Shown here: one piece after another, positions 8,560 through 10,807 of the stretch
Position numbering within the stretch: position 1 is the stretch's first letter
Layout of the letters: every line of letters starts with the position of its first letter
NCBI GenBank assembly: GCA_016209155.1
Contig: JACQWU010000100.1
Coordinates: 1-10,807 of the forward strand
Source of the DNA: Candidatus Desantisiibacteriota bacterium
GTDB taxonomy: Bacteria; JACRDZ01
Direction of reading: 5' to 3'
DNA length: 10,807 nt
Translations under genes and position numbers: made by a program
Notes under the pieces: generated by a model
What the model was told of the DNA's origin: nothing
Database searches by the model: none
The model's input: the letters and a program-made list of their open reading frames with translations, nothing else

Positions 8560-8588
8560 AATATATTCCCAAATTGGGATTTTGTCAA
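8560..8588 (-). promoter_or_regulatory. Sigma70-like promoter of higBA
   Basis: On the minus strand TTGACA (8588-8583) is followed after exactly 17 bases by TATATT (8565-8560), a consensus -35 and a 5/6 match to the -10. Transcription would begin about seven bases further, only about four bases before the higB ATG at 8549, giving an almost leaderless toxin mRNA. A 13-base palindrome lies inside the spacer. A second TATAAT further upstream on this strand lacks a good -35. Confidence 0.65.
8567..8579. promoter_or_regulatory. Palindrome TCCCAAATTGGGA in the higBA promoter spacer, candidate HigA operator
   Basis: Six-base perfect arms (TCCCAA / TTGGGA) surround one central base. The site lies between the -35 and -10 of the higBA promoter, where a bound repressor would block RNA polymerase. 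HigA antitoxins are known to autoregulate through palindromes in their own promoter; that this one is bound is inference. Confidence 0.5.
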
Positions 8589-8626
8589 GAATATTTTAGG
8601 AATGGCATGGAAAAATTTCTTGACAA
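8582..8626. promoter_or_regulatory. Perfect 10-bp inverted repeat TTGTCAAGAA / TTCTTGACAA holding two opposed -35 boxes
   Basis: Arms at 8582-8591 and 8617-8626 are perfect reverse complements, 25 bases apart. Each arm contains TTGACA reading outward: the left arm on the minus strand is the -35 of higBA, and the right arm on the plus strand is the -35 of a possible promoter facing pbpC. The repeat may simply reflect two promoters back to back, or may be a repressor site with two half-sites. Confidence 0.6.
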
Positions 8627-8648
8627 CTCTATTTTTATATAGTTAAAT
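8620..8648 (+). promoter_or_regulatory. Possible plus-strand promoter carried by the insert and facing pbpC
   Basis: TTGACA at 8620-8625 is followed after 17 bases by TTAAAT at 8643-8648, a consensus -35 with a 4/6 -10. It would start transcription near 8655, about 100 bases before pbpC. Because the minus-strand higBA unit now separates pbpC from the A2M gene, such a promoter could supply pbpC on its own. The -10 is weak, so this is tentative. Confidence 0.4.
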
Positions 8649-8675
8649 TATAACATCCAATTTTTATTTAACTAT
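8639..8675. repeat. Perfect 10-bp inverted repeat ATAGTTAAAT / ATTTAACTAT at the right end of the insert
   Basis: Arms at 8639-8648 and 8666-8675 are perfect reverse complements with a 17-base loop, a few bases before the second copy of the 77-bp repeat. The left arm includes the possible -10 box of the plus-strand promoter. It may be an operator, an element end or a weak hairpin. All-A/T-rich sequence makes some inverted repeats expected by chance. Confidence 0.45.
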
Positions 8676-8681
8676 CCATCT

Positions 8682-8758
8682 ATATGCTGAAATGATGTAT
8701 ATGCAGTCTGTCTCGGGAAATTCAAATGGAACAAGAATTGTGATTGAGAAGTAGAGAT
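8682..8758 (+). repeat. 77-bp direct repeat, copy 2 (orphan A2M gene end before pbpC)
   Basis: This second copy of the A2M 3' end has no A2M gene in front of it. Its in-frame ATG at 8692 could still be read for 20 codons (MMYMQSVSGN and on) to TAG at 8752-8754, two bases before the pbpC ATG. The last bases of the repeat are the A and T of that ATG. The copy thus preserves the original junction between A2M stop and pbpC start, including the weak GAGAAG ribosome binding site. Confidence 0.93.
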
Positions 8759-10807
8759 GAAAAAAAAGATACTATTCATTTTTTTGCTATTAATAATTTT
8801 ATTTATAACCTATTACAAAAATCATAAAGATATTATTTTAAAGCCGTATAATTCATCCATTTTGCTTTTAGATTGCAACGGGAAATATCTTGCTGATATT
8901 GAGACAGAGAGTGGATTATTCGGGTATTGGCCATTGCCGGATATTATCCCTGATAAAATTATTAAATCAACCCTTGCTGCTGAGGATCATAGATTTTATT
9001 CTCATAATGGAGTTGATGTTCATTCAATTCTGCGTGCATTCTGGTCAAATCTAAAAAACAGAAAAATAGTTTCCGGAGCATCTACGCTCGCAATGCAAAC
9101 CGCAAGACTTCAAAATCCTGGTAAAAGAACTTTTTTAAAAAAAATAAATGAAGCATTCCAGGCATTAATCCTTACTAAAAAATATGGGCGTATAAATATT
9201 TTAAGGCAATATCTGAAAATAGCGCCATATGGAAATAGAGCATATGGAATAAATTATGCCGCAAGAAAATATTTTAAAAAACCAATTCAGGATTTAAGCT
9301 GGGGAGAAGCAGTTTTGCTTGCCTCTCTGCCTCAATCTCCGGGTAAAATGAACTTTACAAAGGAGATCGGCAAAAATTTAATTATAAAACGCGCAAAATT
9401 TATTTTAGATAGATTAATTAAATTAAACTGGATTTCTAAAGAAGATTATGAATACACTCAAAAAGAATTGCAGGAATTTAAAACTGCAAATATTCATAAA
9501 GATAAAATCCCGGATACACTAATCCATGCAGTACTTGATATTAAAACAAAAATAAAAAATAATGAATCAATTAAAAATAAGTATTCACTTAAAACAACAA
9601 TAGATATTGATTTGCAAGAAAGAGTTTTTGATATTGCAAATGAAGCAATAATACAGTACAGAGATTATGGCGCTGATAACATAGCTGTTTTAATAGTCGA
9701 TAAACACACAGGCGGAATAGTAAGTTATATTGGTTCTGATGATTATTTTTACGATAAATTTTATGGTAAAATAAATTTTGTTCAAACATTACGTTCATCA
9801 GGCAGTACATTAAAACCATTTATTTATGCATTCGGGATGTCTGAAAACGGCTACACTGCGGCGCACATTCTTAAAGATGTTGGATTTTTGCTTAATTTTA
9901 AGGATGGAAAGTATTTTGTCAGAAATTACGATGAAAAATTTTTAGGCCCGATTCTTTATCGCGATGCTCTTGCAAATAGCAGAAATCTACCGGCTATTGA
10001 AGTATTACAAAATGTCGGGATTGATGTTACTTATGATAAATTTAAAAAACTCGGGCTTGCAGATATAAAACATAATGCGGAATATTATGGACTCGGGATG
10101 TCTATAGGCGGAATATATGTAACATTATATAATCTTGTGCAGGCTTATGGAGTTTTAGCGTGCGACGGGAAAGAATTTCAATTAAAATTTTTTACTGATG
10201 AAAATTCAAATATTAATAAAAAACAATTAATACCCGAAGATATTGCACGGCAAATAACACTTTTTTTAGCTGATCCAATGGCAAGGCTTCCAGGTTTCAG
10301 TAGAATGAGCGCATTAGAATATCCCTTTCCCGTAGCTGTTAAAACCGGAACATCTCAGGGATTTAAAGATGCCTGGGCGATAGCATATTCAAAAGATTAT
10401 ATCGTTGGAGTATGGATTGGAAATGCTAATTGTCTTCCTATGAAAAGATTAACAGGGTCAATTTCATCGGCAAAGGTAATTAAGCAAATAATGTTTTCTT
10501 TGCATCCGGAGGATTTAGACGGTTTAAGAGAAATTGAATTCCCTGCGCCAAAAGGATATAAAGAATACAGAATTTGTAAATTAACAGGTAAATTAGCAAC
10601 AACTGAAACACCATATACTGCCACAGAAAGATTTAAGCCGGGTACAGAACCAAAAGAATATAGTGATATATATAAAAGAATATCTATTGATATACGCACG
10701 GGTTTAGAGTCACAAGGAGATTGTCCTGAAAAATTTAAAATTACAAAAATATTTGTGAATTTACCAAATGAATTTGCTATTTGGGCAAAAGAATCAGGAT
10801 TTGAATT
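8757..10807 (+). CDS. pbpC: Penicillin-binding protein 1C, bifunctional class A, 3' end outside the window
   Basis: This inner-membrane enzyme polymerises and cross-links peptidoglycan in the periplasm. The window holds 683 codons with no stop. A short basic start (MKKK) and one hydrophobic segment (about residues 5-19, ILFIFLLLIILFITY) form the membrane anchor. The GT51 transglycosylase domain shows AAEDHRFYSHNG with catalytic Glu76 and then GASTLAMQTARL, the PbpC variant of the second motif. The transpeptidase domain has all three motifs: Ser350-T-L-Lys353, Ser408-R-Asn410 and Lys529-T-G followed by TS. The sequence beyond about residue 600 is the start of the PbpC-specific C-terminal domain. 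All key residues are present, so the enzyme should be active. Start choice: the ATG at 8757 lies two bases after the TAG of the duplicated A2M end, with GAGAAG just upstream. It was probably once cotranscribed with the A2M gene. Confidence 0.95.
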   Translation, partial: MKKKILFIFLLLIILFITYYKNHKDIILKPYNSSILLLDCNGKYLADIETESGLFGYWPLPDIIPDKIIKSTLAAEDHRFYSHNGVDVHSILRAFWSNLKNRKIVSGASTLAMQTARLQNPGKRTFLKKINEAFQALILTKKYGRINILRQYLKIAPYGNRAYGINYAARKYFKKPIQDLSWGEAVLLASLPQSPGKMNFTKEIGKNLIIKRAKFILDRLIKLNWISKEDYEYTQKELQEFKTANIHKDKIPDTLIHAVLDIKTKIKNNESIKNKYSLKTTIDIDLQERVFDIANEAIIQYRDYGADNIAVLIVDKHTGGIVSYIGSDDYFYDKFYGKINFVQTLRSSGSTLKPFIYAFGMSENGYTAAHILKDVGFLLNFKDGKYFVRNYDEKFLGPILYRDALANSRNLPAIEVLQNVGIDVTYDKFKKLGLADIKHNAEYYGLGMSIGGIYVTLYNLVQAYGVLACDGKEFQLKFFTDENSNINKKQLIPEDIARQITLFLADPMARLPGFSRMSALEYPFPVAVKTGTSQGFKDAWAIAYSKDYIVGVWIGNANCLPMKRLTGSISSAKVIKQIMFSLHPEDLDGLREIEFPAPKGYKEYRICKLTGKLATTETPYTATERFKPGTEPKEYSDIYKRISIDIRTGLESQGDCPEKFKITKIFVNLPNEFAIWAKESGFE

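Larger units (their letters stand above)
7902..8681. mobile_element. Inserted toxin-antitoxin unit (780 bp) between the direct repeats
   Basis: The segment between the two 77-bp repeats contains only higA, higB and their upstream region, all on the opposite strand to the genes on either side. Its left edge is two bases beyond the higA stop. There is no transposase or integrase and no terminal inverted repeat pairing the two edges; the edges share only the short direct match ATCCAATT (about 7905 and 8655), likely chance. The repeat makes insertion, with duplication of the A2M gene end, the simplest reading; the mechanism is unknown. Confidence 0.7.

Noticed and set aside
8550-8588. TTG start at 8588 giving a HigB longer by 13 residues
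   Set aside because: The TTG belongs to the consensus -35 box TTGACA, no ribosome binding site precedes it, and HigB family proteins begin at the Met encoded at 8549.
8392-8646. Plus-strand 84-codon open frame over higB
   Set aside because: It is antisense to the clear higB gene, and its protein has no recognisable features.
7902-8681. Insertion sequence or integron cassette
   Set aside because: No transposase or integrase, no paired terminal inverted repeats and no attC-like hairpin were seen. The flanking duplication of 77 bp is far longer than usual insertion-sequence target duplications.
1-10807. tRNA, rRNA, CRISPR array or riboswitch
   Set aside because: Almost the whole window is coding, and the short gaps contain no cloverleaf, regular spaced repeats or recognisable aptamer pattern.

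Overview
The window is AT-rich (roughly 70 percent A+T by eye) and bacterial. It carries a periplasmic penicillin-binding protein 1C, a large alpha-2-macroglobulin (A2M) that probably sits in the envelope, a type II toxin-antitoxin pair and a large unrecognised protein. The A2M/PbpC pair points to a Gram-negative (diderm) host. Clear Shine-Dalgarno sites (AGGAG before the A2M, GGAGG before higA) and a sigma70-like promoter argue mildly against a typical Bacteroidota. I cannot assign a phylum. Nothing indicates plasmid or phage: there is no transposase, integrase, replication or structural phage gene.

Layout: (1) 2-2023, plus strand, the 3' part of a large secreted or membrane-anchored protein that I do not recognise; it enters the window already open. 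(2) 2024-2183, an intergenic region with an imperfect inverted repeat built on CCACAGAG/CTCTGTGG, then a good ribosome binding site. (3) 2184-7897, plus strand, a bacterial A2M with an intact Gly-Cys-Thr-Glu-Gln thioester motif. Its signal-peptide exon-like start (2184-2294) and its body (2300-7897) are in different frames, so the gene has a frameshift near its 5' end, either real or a sequencing error. (4) 7902-8681, an inserted unit containing only higB-higA on the minus strand plus their promoter region. (5) 8757-10807, plus strand, pbpC, running off the window end.

The A2M and pbpC form the known pair in which PbpC makes or repairs peptidoglycan and the A2M is proposed to trap proteases that enter through a damaged outer membrane. 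Here the pair has been split by the toxin-antitoxin unit. A 77-bp direct repeat (76/77 identical) flanks the insertion: one copy is the 3' end of the A2M gene (7825-7901), the other lies directly before pbpC (8682-8758). The A2M therefore keeps its C-terminus, and pbpC keeps its original upstream context (stop codon, 2 bases, then ATG). The insert also provides inverted repeats carrying a minus-strand promoter for higBA and a possible plus-strand promoter facing pbpC. This clean, transposase-free insertion with a long duplicated gene end is the most unusual thing in the window.
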